From DATATJ01 sp963789075 (GTDB lineage Bacteria > Acidobacteriota > Vicinamibacteria > Vicinamibacterales > CAVVIG01), in the NCBI GenBank assembly GCA_963789075.1, contig CAWBJQ010000001.1:1-64000 (forward strand): 64,000 bases of DNA, given 5' to 3'. Shown one piece after another: positions 54,544 to 63,328 of the stretch (position 1 is its first letter; every line of letters begins with the position of its first letter). A program made the translations under genes and the position numbers. Below the pieces are notes generated by a model. That model ran no database searches, had not been told where the DNA came from, and saw only the letters and a list, made by a program, of their open reading frames with translations.

Positions 54544-55599
54544 ATGCGAATGAATGCCCGTCAGACTGCCCGTCGTCTTCCGTCGTTCACCCTCGTCTTC
54601 GCCGTAGGAGTCCTGGCGCTGAGTCCGTCACTACTTGTCGCCCAGCAGACCTACACATTCACACAGATCGACGCGCCGAACAGCACGTTCACCGAAGGGC
54701 GTGCCATCAATGACAAAGGCGAAATCGTCGGTGAGTTCAACACGACCAGCAAAAAAGGCACGCTGTCGACGACGGCCTTCGCGTACAGCGCCAAAGGACG
54801 GTTGACGACGTTCGCCGCCAAAGGGAGCACTCTAATTCAGGCTACGGGCGTGAACAACTCTGGCGAGATCGTCGGTATGTACCAGGACAGCTCCAACGTC
54901 TGGCACGGGTACACCTACGGGCCTTTCCGAACACTCGACCCCACGGGCAGTACGTTGACGTTCGTGTGGGGCGTCAACGGCAATGGTGACGTCGTCGGAT
55001 CGTTCACTAATCCAAATACCACGCCGTCGGGGCACGGATTTCTTTACACGCCGCCGGCGATCGTGTCGATCGATGATCCCATGACGGGCGTTTTTGGCTT
55101 CACAACGGCCTTCGCCGTCAACAATCTGGGAGACGTGGCGGGAGACTATGGAGACGGTTCCGTGCTCCACGGTTTCACGAATGTCGGTGGAACATATACG
55201 ACGTTCGATCCGACCGGAAGTACGGAGACGCACGCGCTCGGGATCAACGCGAGCGATCAGGTTGCGGGATTCTATTACGACGCCTCAAGCGTCACCCACG
55301 GGTTCCTGTGTAACCCGGGCGGATGTATCACAATCGATCCGCCTGGAAGCGTGTTCACCGCGGCGACTGGCATCAACAACGCCGGCCAGGTGGTCGGCTA
55401 CTACACCGCTCCCGATCTTTTTCACTACCACGGGTTCGTGTACGACGCGACCAGCAACACGTACTCCACGATTGATCCACCAGGAGCGTCGGGTTCGTTC
55501 ACGCTCGCAAACGGCATTAACAACTCGGGGCAGGTGGTCGGAGAGTTCACGGACGCCGCCGGAGCAACCCACGCGTTCATCGCCACGCCCAATCCCTGA
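54544..55599 (+). CDS. Secreted HAF-repeat protein
   Basis: ATG at 54544 follows AGGAGA; the signal peptide is LPSFTLVFAVGVLALSPSLLVAQQ. The 351-residue protein carries about seven repeats of the HAF type, each with a GINxxGxVVGxYxD core: AINDKGEIVGEFN, GVNNSGEIVGMYQDSS, GVNGNGDVVGSF, AVNNLGDVAGDYGDGS, GINASDQVAGFYYDAS, GINNAGQVVGYYT, GINNSGQVVGEFTDAAG. HAF proteins are predicted extracellular beta-rich proteins of unknown role. No PEP-CTERM or other anchor is visible. Confidence 0.85.
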   Translation: MRMNARQTARRLPSFTLVFAVGVLALSPSLLVAQQTYTFTQIDAPNSTFTEGRAINDKGEIVGEFNTTSKKGTLSTTAFAYSAKGRLTTFAAKGSTLIQATGVNNSGEIVGMYQDSSNVWHGYTYGPFRTLDPTGSTLTFVWGVNGNGDVVGSFTNPNTTPSGHGFLYTPPAIVSIDDPMTGVFGFTTAFAVNNLGDVAGDYGDGSVLHGFTNVGGTYTTFDPTGSTETHALGINASDQVAGFYYDASSVTHGFLCNPGGCITIDPPGSVFTAATGINNAGQVVGYYTAPDLFHYHGFVYDATSNTYSTIDPPGASGSFTLANGINNSGQVVGEFTDAAGATHAFIATPNP

Positions 55600-55984
55600 T
55601 CGAGCGGAGGCAACGAAGGGGTAGTGGCGCGTCGAATCGCGCCACTACCAACCGTTCACCTGAGAGCCGAGAACGATTTATCGCGCTGCGTCCCGCTTCA
55701 GCGGCGACGCGGAATCGCGTGGTCGGCACCCAACCATTTCGCTTCGCGAGTTGGCGACGGAGTCGGCCGCGCATCCCCGAAGCGCGCGAGGGGATGCGCG
55801 AGGGGCGACGAACGCGCGGGCGAACAAAAAGCAAAACACGATTAATCGTTGGCACGATGCGTGGACAATCAACCATCGACGGAGCGAATTGACGGGAGCA
55901 TACGGCACAGGGCGGCACTCTAATTGCGGATCGCTCGAAGTGGGCTTCTTCCAATTACCAGGGTCACCCCCAAGGAGAACGAGC
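55600..55984. other. Gene-free stretch with one strong hairpin
   Basis: No credible frame is seen in these 385 bp. The one structured element is a perfect 11-bp inverted repeat, CGCGCATCCCC (55768-55778) and GGGGATGCGCG (55790-55800), with an 11-nt loop, possibly ending the HAF transcript. The last 20 bp hold the ribosome-binding site of the rhodanese gene (AAGGAG at 55972-55977). Confidence 0.5.
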
Positions 55985-56305
55985 ATGGCAGACATCGAGC
56001 GAATCAGTGTGGAGGATGCACGTCAGAAGGTCAGCGCGAACGAAGCGCTGCTCGTATGCGCCTACGATGACGAGGCGAAATGCCGAATGGCCAATCTCGA
56101 AGGTTCCATTTCGCTGACGAGCTTTCGGTCGCGTGCAGTGTCGCTCCCGAAGACGCAGGAAATTATCTTCTATTGCGCTTGACCCGCCGAAGCCAGTGCT
56201 GCCGGTCAGGCAGCGCAATTTCGCGCGCAGGGATTTACCAACGTCAAGGCCCTCAAGGGTGGCGTGGAGGCGTGGACAGCCGCAGGTCTTCCGATGACAG
56301 CGTAG
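55985..56305 (+). CDS. Selenocysteine-containing rhodanese-like protein (TGA at codon 66 read as Sec)
   Basis: AAGGAG lies seven bases before ATG 55985. Codons 1-65 end IIFYCA, codon 66 is TGA (56180-56182), and the same frame continues with PAEASAAGQAAQFRAQGFTN and VKALKGGVEAWTAAGLPMTA to TAG at 56303-56305. The part after TGA is the second half of a rhodanese fold (GFTNVKALKGGVEAW), so the frame is coding on both sides without any shift. The product has 106 residues. Cys64 aligns with the rhodanese catalytic Cys and Sec66 makes a CxU motif. A SECIS-like hairpin follows immediately. The role is probably sulfur or selenium transfer, or a redox reaction. Other cysteines (LVCAYDDEAKC) precede it. 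The needed selA, selB and selC are not in this window. Confidence 0.82.
56196..56216 (+). promoter_or_regulatory. Bacterial SECIS-like hairpin
   Basis: GTGCTGCC (56196-56203) pairs with GGCAGCGC (56209-56216) through seven Watson-Crick pairs and one G-U, leaving the pentaloop GGTCA. It begins 13 nt after the TGA, and the loop GGU lies 21 nt after it. Bacterial SECIS elements bound by SelB sit inside the reading frame at this distance and carry a GGU-type apical loop, as in fdhF. Confidence 0.75.
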
Positions 56306-56551
56306 GCGAGCGTTGCGCCACTGTCGGTCGGGTCTGCGCAGGACGCTGTGCGCAGTCACGCGTGTTCCAACGTGCCAGGTCGCGCGTGTATGCTTCCGAA
56401 ATGCTCTCTGCTGCTCTACACGTCGTCCGAACAGGGCACTCCGGAGGCGCTCGTCGGTGTGGTCGGTGCGATGGTCGGTCGTCACGCAGACTGCACGCCG
56501 GTGCCGAGCAGTAGCCACGCTACCAGCGCGAGTAGCCTGCTGCCACGTCCG

Positions 56552-57007
56552 TCACCGGCGCTGCACCAGCGTGGCGACAATCAGCAGGCTCAAACCGACG
56601 ACTCCGGCGAGCGTCCGCACAATGTGCCATCGCCACCACACATCTTTGAACGTCGCCCACTCTGTTGGCATGCTTCGCACGCTCCACGTCATCACCTGCG
56701 CGTTGATAGGTTGATTCCCGAAGCGTGTGACCAGTCCCGACACCAACAGGCATGCGATCGCCGCAATCAGCAGCGTCATGGCGAGTCGGTCGTCACGTGC
56801 AAATACCGCCGACGTGACGGTCAGCAGAATGCCAATCGCACCTAAGATGGGCATCGTGACGTTCAACGATCGGATTGCCTGTTGGTGCTGCTCAAGATAC
56901 GCGACTGCGGAGAGGTTAGCAGGATTGTATCCAAGCCAAATGCCGAACATTGCTCCAACAACCAACGAAACGAGAAGCAGATTGGTGAATGCGAGCAATA
57001 TCGTCAT
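56552..57007 (-). CDS. DUF1772-like membrane protein
   Basis: The 151-residue protein has four membrane segments (LLAFTNLLLVSLVVGAMFGIWLG, VTMPILGAIGILLTVTSAVF, LAMTLLIAAIACLLVSGLVT, WHIVRTLAGVVGLSLLIVATL). Between the third and fourth is NQPINAQVMTWSVRSMPTEWATFKDVWWRWH, the recognisable signature of the DUF1772 family, some members of which are called anthrone oxygenases. GGAGAAG lies before ATG 57007. Function here is unknown. The 246 bp between its stop and the rhodanese hold nothing that I can identify. Confidence 0.75.
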   Translation of the reverse strand: MTILLAFTNLLLVSLVVGAMFGIWLGYNPANLSAVAYLEQHQQAIRSLNVTMPILGAIGILLTVTSAVFARDDRLAMTLLIAAIACLLVSGLVTRFGNQPINAQVMTWSVRSMPTEWATFKDVWWRWHIVRTLAGVVGLSLLIVATLVQRR

Positions 57008-57149
57008 CACGTTCTTCTCCGATCTGGCGGCTGCGGTCCAACGGCGAGAATCTATCACAGTGATCGTTCTTCCTGACGGCGAGAATGCCACCAGGGAAAG
57101 ACACTCCTGAGTGGTAATCTTCTTTCGCGCTCGTCGCTGAGGAAACTTC

Positions 57150-59601
57150 TTGCTGGACATCCTCGCCGTAGATCTCCGATATGCGCTGCGTATCTTCCGC
57201 CGGAGCCCCGGTTTCGCCGCGACGGCTGTCGTCTCCCTGGCAGTCGGGATTGCCGCCGCTACAGGGCTGTTTAGCATCGTGAATGCGGCATTACTGAATC
57301 CCTTCCCATTCGCCGACATCAATCGGATCGTCAGGCTTGACATGATCGACAAGGGCAAGCCGCGTGGTCTGTTTGTCACGGCGCGACAGCTCGTCGCCCT
57401 TCAACACAGCGACGTCTTGGACGGCGCCTTCGCCTCGAACACCTGGGAGATGACGCTGACCGGCCAGGACCTCCCAGAAGCGGTGCCCACCCAGTATTTT
57501 TCAGCAAACGGTTTGAACGTACTCGGGGTTCCGCCCCTCCTCGGACGAGTCTTCAACGAGGCGGACGGGCCGGCGGGCGAGCAGCCCCAACGGGTCGTCG
57601 TGCTCACCTATCGGTTCTGGCAGCGACACTTCGGCGGGCGGCCTGAGGCAGTGGGGCAGACCCTCTATTTGAACCGCGAACCCTACACCGTGATTGGCGT
57701 GCTGCCACGTCAATACTTTTACACGGGTCCGGAGATTCTCGTTCCCCTTCATCTGACGTTCGATCCGAACTTCGCATGGAGCGTCCAGGCCCGTCTCAAG
57801 CGGGGCGTCAATCCACGCATGGCCGAACAGCGACTTCAGCCGCTCTTCGACCAATTCGCCAAGGAGGCCCCGCAACGCTTTCCGAAGGAGGTGCGTCCGC
57901 TCGTACGAAGTCTGGTGGAGACACAAAGGGCGGCCGACTTTGTGCCGACCCTCCTGTTGATCTTCGCGGCGTCTATGTTGCTGCTCCTGCTCGCCTGCGC
58001 GAACGTGTCCATCCTGCTGTTGGCGCGCGGGACCTCGCGGGCGCATGAGTTCGCCGTGCGGGCCGCCATCGGGGCCAGTCGTGGACGGTTGATGAGGCAG
58101 CTCCTCGTGGAATCGCTGCTCCTGGCATTCAACGGCGCCGCACTGGGCGTTGCGGCGGGCTACTGGGGCCTGCCGGCTATGCTCAGGCTCTTGCCCCCCA
58201 ATTCGGTTCCGGTCGGGAACCTCATGGCCGTGCCCGTCAATGTACCGGTCTTGCTCTTCAGTGCGGGCCTTGCGATGGCGTCGGCCCTGATTTTTGGACT
58301 GTCACCGGCCTTGTCGTTTTCGCGCCCACGCCTGACGGCGACTGCCCGGACGACCGCCGGCGTCGAAAGCCGGCGAGCGCATCACCTCCTGCTCGCGGCT
58401 CAAATTGCGCTGACGGTGCTGTTGCTCGCGGGCACCGGCGCGGCCGTCCGGGTGCTCATTGGTCTGTACCGGACATCGCTTGGCTACGATCCGCACAATG
58501 TGATCATCGCTTCGATCAACCTTCCAGACGCTTCGATCAACCTTCCAGAGAACAGTCACACGGAATGGGCCGACCGCGCCACGTTCTATGAGCGCCTACG
58601 GAATCGAATGGCAGACGTGCCCCAAGTCGAATCGGTCGCGCTCGCCACCTACAGCGGGATACCACCCCGGTCGGGCGAACGGTCGGTGGTCGAAGTTCCC
58701 GGACGGGACATGACAGGAGACGAGGCACCGATTCTCCAACGGATCAGCGCCCACTACTTTGCGACGATGAAGATCCCGCTCATTCGAGGCCGCGTGTGGT
58801 CAGATTCAGAGAGCGCCGGAACGCCCCACGTCGCCGTCGTCAACCAAACGATGGCTCGTGAGCTGTGGCCTGACGAATCCGCGATTGGACGGCGAGTTCG
58901 GATGCCCGAGTACATTAAATCACCCACCTATTTCAGGCTGGCGGCGCCCGGCAGCGACGGCTGGTTCGAGATCATCGGTGTGGTCGGCGACACACCCAAT
59001 GTCGGTCTCCATGAGCCGCCGGCGCCGTCGATCTACGTGCCGTACACGCTCATGTTGAGCGATTCCCTGAATGTGATCCTGCGGACGAGTCACGATCCAC
59101 TGTTCGATGACCCGATCGATTCGGGAGGCGGTGCGTACCGTCGATCCCAATCAACCAGTGAACGTGGTACGCACAGCGGAAGACGTGCTGGCAAGCGCGG
59201 GTTGGGCCCGTGAGCGGTTCGTGACGTTGCTGTTGCTCGGCTTCGCGGTTTTTGCGCTGATGCTCGCAGTCGTCGGGCTCTACAGTGTCGTGTCGTACTC
59301 GGTGTCGTGCCGGTTCAAAGAATTTGGCATCCGGATGGCGCTCGGTGCCGGTCGCGGGCGCATCGTCAACGCTGCGGTGCAGCCGGCGGTCTTGGCCATC
59401 GTCGCGGGCCTCTTCGCTGGTCTCGCATTGAGCGTGGGGCTGAACAAGGTTGTCGCCCAGTGGTCGATCGGCAATCTGAACGATCCGGTCGTGCTCGTCG
59501 CCGTCAGCCTGGTGCTGTTTGTCGTGACGATGATGTCCGCCGCGATTCCAGCGAACCGAGCTGCCTCGATTCAGCCGGCAGACGCGCTTCGGATCGACTG
59601 A
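57150..59601 (+). CDS. ADOP/MacB-type ABC transporter permease, one frameshift near the end
   Basis: TTG at 57150 has GAGGAAA upstream and opens LDILAVDLRYALRIFRRSPGFAATAVVSLAVGIAAATGLFSIVNAAL. The mid-part LLLLLACANVSILLLARGTSRAHEFAVRAAIGASRGRLMRQLLVES and the end GLYSVVSYSVSCRFKEFGIRMALGAGRGRIVNAAVQ...NRAASIQPADALRID are typical. The frame changes near 59115-59135. At 58507-58548 a 21-nt stretch is duplicated in tandem, giving ASINLPD-ASINLPE in a periplasmic domain. Its codon and base use is less GC-extreme than the neighbours, as in the adjacent DUF1772 and rhodanese genes. No ATPase is adjacent. Confidence 0.87.
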
Positions 59602-59725
59602 ACAAAGGCCCGCCGCGCCGATCGAGTGGCGCGCCGATGGAGTGTGTGAAGGGGCTCAGTGTCAGGCAATCGCATCCGATGAAGATGGACGAGTGTGCTC
59701 GGAGGCCGCTGCCGCGTCCTCCCCC

Positions 59726-60445
59726 TCACGGCGCGTCGCTGTCGCCCGCCACGAAGAACGGCTCCATCTCCTTGTACTCGAGAATCTTCACCGCCGGAGC
59801 CGCGGGGCCTTTGCCCTGCGCGAGCGCGAGGAACGCCTGCTCCGACTGCGCGACCATGGCGCGCGCCAGGTCGTTCTTGTGAATCGAGTGGTAGCGAGAC
59901 GGCATCGCCCAGTGGAACAGCGGCATGACAACACCCAGTGCAGAAGGCGTGTTGGAGTTGCCGAGGATCACGGCCGGGCGGTAGAGCCCGAGGAAGTCGA
60001 ACTTGAGCTCCTCCGACTTCTTCTCCTTGTCGCCGATGTTGCGGAGGTACTTGGTCGACGACTGCGAGTCGGCGCCGGCCGCTGTCATCATCGCCAGCAC
60101 ACGAGCGCCGCCCGCCTTGGCCGCAGACGCGAAGGCCGTGGGGTAGGTGATCTCGATCTTGCGCACCTCCTCGTCCGCCATCTTCGCGCTGCCCTTACCG
60201 ACGCCGAACGCCGCGAGCGCGATGTCGACGCCCCTGGCGTGCGGCGCGAGCTCCTCCTCCAGCTTGTCCATGTTCACGACCACCTGCTGCACCTTGGGGT
60301 TCGCGAGCTCCGCGACGTTGCGCCGAGTCACGACAACCACCTTCTTACACAGCGGGCTCTGCACGAGCAGGTGCAGGATGCGCCCGCCCACGTTGCCGGT
60401 GGCGCCCAGCAACATCGCCGTGTACTCGACCTTGGGCATCAGCAT
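59726..60445 (-). CDS. NAD(P)-binding Rossmann-fold protein (HTATIP2/atypical SDR-like)
   Basis: The protein begins MLMPKVEYTAMLLGATGNVGGRILHLLVQSPLCKKVVVVTRRNVAE, a GxTGxxG nucleotide-binding motif. It continues with DIALAAFGVGKGSAKMADEEVRKIEITYPTAFASAAKAGGARVLAMMTAAGAD and the segment FDFLGLYRPAVILGNSNTPSALGVVMPLFHWAMPSRYHSIHKNDLARAMVAQ. This resembles HTATIP2/YwnB-like atypical short-chain dehydrogenases, which often lack the usual catalytic Tyr-x-x-x-Lys. The start at 60445 is chosen from fold alignment; ATGs at 60439 or 60451 are equally possible. The reaction is unknown. Confidence 0.75.
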   Translation of the reverse strand: MLMPKVEYTAMLLGATGNVGGRILHLLVQSPLCKKVVVVTRRNVAELANPKVQQVVVNMDKLEEELAPHARGVDIALAAFGVGKGSAKMADEEVRKIEITYPTAFASAAKAGGARVLAMMTAAGADSQSSTKYLRNIGDKEKKSEELKFDFLGLYRPAVILGNSNTPSALGVVMPLFHWAMPSRYHSIHKNDLARAMVAQSEQAFLALAQGKGPAAPAVKILEYKEMEPFFVAGDSDAP

Positions 60446-60547
60446 CAGGAGTAGAGTCGCTTCAGGCGCCAGCGGTGGCCTGTTTGGCCGACTCTCTTGG
60501 ACCACGGTCGACCGGCTCGAAGTACATCGCGGAAAGTTAGCACTCTC

Positions 60548-60847
60548 TTAGAAATTCTTTGCCGCCTCCGCTAAGCCCTTTTGCAAGTCGTCCCCATTCA
60601 TGACCGGCACCATCGTGACCGACGCGTGCATTGCCATGAACAACGGTTCGGCAATAGCCGGAACCTGCGACACGTCTTGCATGTTGAAAACGAACAGGGC
60701 GGTCCGCTTACCATCCTCAGCGAAGAAATACGCGGCCTCGGGCTTCAGACGCTCCGTCGTGCTCTGCATGACACGAGGCAACGTGCCGTCCTTGACCGCC
60801 TTGTTGCCAGCTTCCACGGGAATCGTCACTTTCAGCATCATGCGCAT
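60548..60847 (-). CDS. Small cytoplasmic protein, dimeric alpha/beta-barrel-like
   Basis: The 99-residue protein reads MRMMLKVTIPVEAGNKAVKDG...LKPEAAYFFAEDGKRTALFVFNMQDVSQVPAIAEPLFMAMHASVTMVPVMNGDDLQKGLAEA. The beta-alpha-beta pattern and length suggest a ferredoxin-like dimeric alpha/beta barrel, as in YCII or antibiotic-monooxygenase-like proteins; this is a fold guess only. GGAGAAAAGCC directly precedes the ATG. It lies 103 bp upstream of the Rossmann protein on the same strand. Confidence 0.65.
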   Translation of the reverse strand: MRMMLKVTIPVEAGNKAVKDGTLPRVMQSTTERLKPEAAYFFAEDGKRTALFVFNMQDVSQVPAIAEPLFMAMHASVTMVPVMNGDDLQKGLAEAAKNF

Positions 60848-60944
60848 GGCTTTTCTCCAAGTGAATGAAGATTAAACGCTGCGAGAGTGGCCATTGGCGA
60901 GCGCGCGCGTCGCAGCAGCGCGGTTTAGCACAAGGCGACAGGAG

Positions 60945-61175
60945 CTACTCCGATCCGGAGCTCTGATCACTCTTTTGCTGTTCATCGCTGGGCTTCTGAC
61001 GCGGCCCCTTGTGGCTGGCGAGCTCACCTTCGCTCCGCACTTCGGCATCGGCTGGCGCGTTCGGAGACGAGGCCGGATAGATGCCGGAGCCGCCGACCTC
61101 GTCCTTGCGCCCCTTGCCGCCCCTCATGTACTCGTTGTCGCGATTCGGCTTGGTTGGGTCGCGCTGGTCAGCCAT
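60945..61175 (-). CDS. Small hydrophilic, probably disordered protein
   Basis: Seventy-six residues, ADQRDPTKPNRDNEYMRGGKGRKDEVGGSGIYPASS...GPRQKPSDEQQKSDQSSGSE, with nearly no hydrophobic residues. Such short, charged Gly-rich proteins resemble stress-associated hydrophilins. GTGAGGA is placed correctly before ATG 61175, which supports a real gene. Function unknown. Confidence 0.55.
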   Translation of the reverse strand: MADQRDPTKPNRDNEYMRGGKGRKDEVGGSGIYPASSPNAPADAEVRSEGELASHKGPRQKPSDEQQKSDQSSGSE

Positions 61176-61228
61176 GTGATCCTCACTTCTTCGCTTCAAC
61201 GGCGCGCGCGAGGCGCTCGCCGCCATGA

Positions 61229-62413
61229 TCATGAGCGGACAGCCGTGTCGTGTGCACGCTGGTCTGTTTCAAGCGCAGTCTTCATGCGCACGAGATCTTC
61301 ATCCAGACGACTCTTCGGATCCGCGCCGAGCAGCGAGAGCACGCCGTGCACCAGCGCTCCGCCGGGCGGGTTGTACGAGAGCCGGACCTGGAGACGCGTG
61401 CGCTCGGGGACAGGCTTCCTCACACCGCGCGAAGACTTGTCCCCGACCGGGTCGAACCGAATCAGCCCCGCATGTCGCACCGCGCTGTCTTCAGTGGTTT
61501 TCCACGCCAGCACGCGATTCTCCACCCGGTCGGTGACCACGGTGTTGAATTCGATCGGCACCGCCGCCGCAGCGCCGGATACGGTCCAATGCCACTGGCC
61601 AGGTTCTCGAGTCGCTCTGACATCGCGCACATGACGCATGATCGCCGGCATGTTGGCCGGATTCTCACAGAACGCAAAGACGCGATCGACGGGCAGATCC
61701 ACGGTGATCGTCTTCTGAACATCGATCGCTCGACGTCCAACTCCGATCCCAACGATCCGGCGGAACGGCAGATTCGTCGCGGCTCGTACGAGCAGCGCTG
61801 CGCCGGCCGCGGCGAGCCCAAGCCCCGTCGGATCGCGACGCATCGCACCAACGCCCACCAGAGCCGCGCCGGAGCCTGCGACGATCGTGCGAGTGGCCGG
61901 CGCCCAACTGCGTTGGAGAATGTCGGGCCTCGGCGGCATCCGCGAGCCCAACGGTCCACCCTGCAACGAAGGGGAATTGGCGGGCTGGATATGGCGGTCG
62001 AAGCTGGTATCCACGTCCTTGACACGCGCCACCGCGCGCACGGCGGACACGAGGCGGTGTTCCTCCGCCGCGGGAATCGGGCCGTCGAGCGTCACGTGGC
62101 CATCGTGGACCTTCACGGTAATCGCGTGCGGATGCGAGACGACACGGCCCAGAGCGGCGTGCACGCGCTCCTCGATCACCACATCGTCCGGCCGCTCGCG
62201 TCGGATTCGGTGCCGAGCGGTCGCGACGATGCCCCGTGTTCGGTTTCGCAGGTCGCGTCCAACGGTTGAGGCCGCATGTGTGGCTCGGTGGGTCAGGTGA
62301 ACCGCTCCATCGCCAATTCGATGACGGCGTCGATTCCCAGAGGTCGGGTCAAGAAGGAAGGCTGTCGCCGCACCGAGACTCAGGCTGCTCAGCCACATCG
62401 TCCGCTGTCGCAT
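61229..62413 (-). CDS. BON-domain and SRPBCC-domain membrane-associated protein
   Basis: The 394-residue protein starts with a short hydrophobic stretch (WLSSLSLGAATAFLLDPTSG). A BON domain follows at about 75-140 (ERVHAALGRVVSHPHAITVKVHDGHVTLDGPIPAAEEHRLVSAVRAVARVKDVDT). A hydrophobic hairpin resembling the YgaP-type inner-membrane segment lies at about 170-215 (TRTIVAGSGAALVGVGAMRRDPTGLGLAAAGAALLVRA). An SRPBCC/START-like cyclase domain runs from about 240 (VQKTITVDLPVDRVFAFCENPANMPAIMRHVRDVRA). This combination recurs as a putative lipid- or membrane-stress protein. The gene is intact. Confidence 0.8.
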   Translation of the reverse strand: MRQRTMWLSSLSLGAATAFLLDPTSGNRRRHRIGDGAVHLTHRATHAASTVGRDLRNRTRGIVATARHRIRRERPDDVVIEERVHAALGRVVSHPHAITVKVHDGHVTLDGPIPAAEEHRLVSAVRAVARVKDVDTSFDRHIQPANSPSLQGGPLGSRMPPRPDILQRSWAPATRTIVAGSGAALVGVGAMRRDPTGLGLAAAGAALLVRAATNLPFRRIVGIGVGRRAIDVQKTITVDLPVDRVFAFCENPANMPAIMRHVRDVRATREPGQWHWTVSGAAAAVPIEFNTVVTDRVENRVLAWKTTEDSAVRHAGLIRFDPVGDKSSRGVRKPVPERTRLQVRLSYNPPGGALVHGVLSLLGADPKSRLDEDLVRMKTALETDQRAHDTAVRS

Positions 62414-62480
62414 AGATCACCTCGACAGGTCCAGGTCATTCTCTCGCTGAAACGGCAGCAAGTGCGGTACCGACTCTCGT

Positions 62481-62885
62481 TCAGAACATCCCCAACTGGA
62501 GTTTGGCCGCTTCAGACATGCGGTCGCGCGTCCACGGCGGATCCCACACGACGTCGACCTTCACGTCCGACACGCCGGGTACCGCCGCAACGGCCTTCCT
62601 GACCTCTTCGGGCAGAAACTGCGCCGCTGGACACGCGGGTGCCGTCAGGGTCATGCAAATCCCGACGTGGCTGGCGCGATCGACGATCACGTCGTAGATG
62701 AGCCCGAGGTCGTAGATGTTGACAGGAATCTCAGGATCGAAAACCGTCGAGAGCGCGCTCACGATGCCGGATCTGAGCGTAGCGCTCTGTTCCGGATCGT
62801 TGCTCATGTCCGCAGTCTGAAGCGTGTGCTCGTCAGGCAGAGGAGTTGGAGTAGGAGGCGGCTGGATGACGGGCAGCGGCTTCAT
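62481..62885 (-). CDS. DUF59/MIP18-family iron-sulfur assembly protein (SufT/PaaD-like)
   Basis: The 134-residue protein has a Pro/Thr-rich leader and a DUF59 domain: SGIVSALSTVFDPEIPVNIYDLGLIYDVIVD, TLTAPACPAAQFLPEEVRKAVAAVPGVSDVKVDVVWDPPWTRDRMSEAAKLQLGMF. The DPEIPVNIYDLGLIY and CPAAQ motifs are those of SufT-type proteins, which help mature Fe-S enzymes. ATG at 62885 overlaps the stop of sufU (ATGA), so it is the third gene of the suf operon. An internal ATG at 62807 would drop the leader. Confidence 0.9.
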   Translation of the reverse strand: MKPLPVIQPPPTPTPLPDEHTLQTADMSNDPEQSATLRSGIVSALSTVFDPEIPVNIYDLGLIYDVIVDRASHVGICMTLTAPACPAAQFLPEEVRKAVAAVPGVSDVKVDVVWDPPWTRDRMSEAAKLQLGMF

Positions 62886-63328
62886 TCGGTGGACACCACT
62901 TCGTCACGCGCGTTCATGGCTGCGTGCAGCGTATGCCACGCGAGGCTGGCGCACTTCACGCGGATCGGAAACTGACGGACACCCGCGAGCGCGGTCAGCT
63001 TTCCCAGTTGATCCGCAGGGCTGTCCGGCGGCGACGTGATCATCTGTTGGAATCGATCGAAGAGCGCGGCAGCTTCCGCGATCGTCTTTCCCTTGACGCT
63101 TTCGGTCATCAACGACGCCGACGCCTTCGAAATCGCGCAGCCGGACCCTTGAAAGCTGACGTCGGTGATCACTTCGTCTTCGACGCGCAGGTAGACGCTC
63201 AGGCGGTCGCCGCAGAGCGGGTTGAAACCCTCGGCTTTGCGCCCCCCATCGAGCACACGGAAGTTTCTCGGCCGCCGGTTGTGGTCGAGGATCACCTCCT
63301 GATAGAGCTCGTGCAGGTCGGCGCTCAC
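62882..63328 (-). CDS. sufU: SufU-type iron-sulfur cluster assembly protein
   Basis: GTG at 63328 overlaps the sufS stop (GTGA). The 148-residue protein has the SufU zinc-ligand motifs: GFNPLCGDRLSVYL (Cys and Asp), FQGSGCAISKASASLM and FPIRVKCASLAWHTLHAAM. SufU takes persulfide from SufS by zinc-ligand exchange and passes sulfur to the SufBCD scaffold. The start of the family, LHELYQEVILDHNRRPRNFR, is intact. Confidence 0.93.
   Translation of the reverse strand: MSADLHELYQEVILDHNRRPRNFRVLDGGRKAEGFNPLCGDRLSVYLRVEDEVITDVSFQGSGCAISKASASLMTESVKGKTIAEAAALFDRFQQMITSPPDSPADQLGKLTALAGVRQFPIRVKCASLAWHTLHAAMNARDEVVSTE

Noticed and set aside
56180..56182. Frameshift or nonsense mutation in the rhodanese gene
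   Set aside because: The frame is unchanged on both sides of the TGA and a SECIS-like hairpin follows; recoding explains all observations better.
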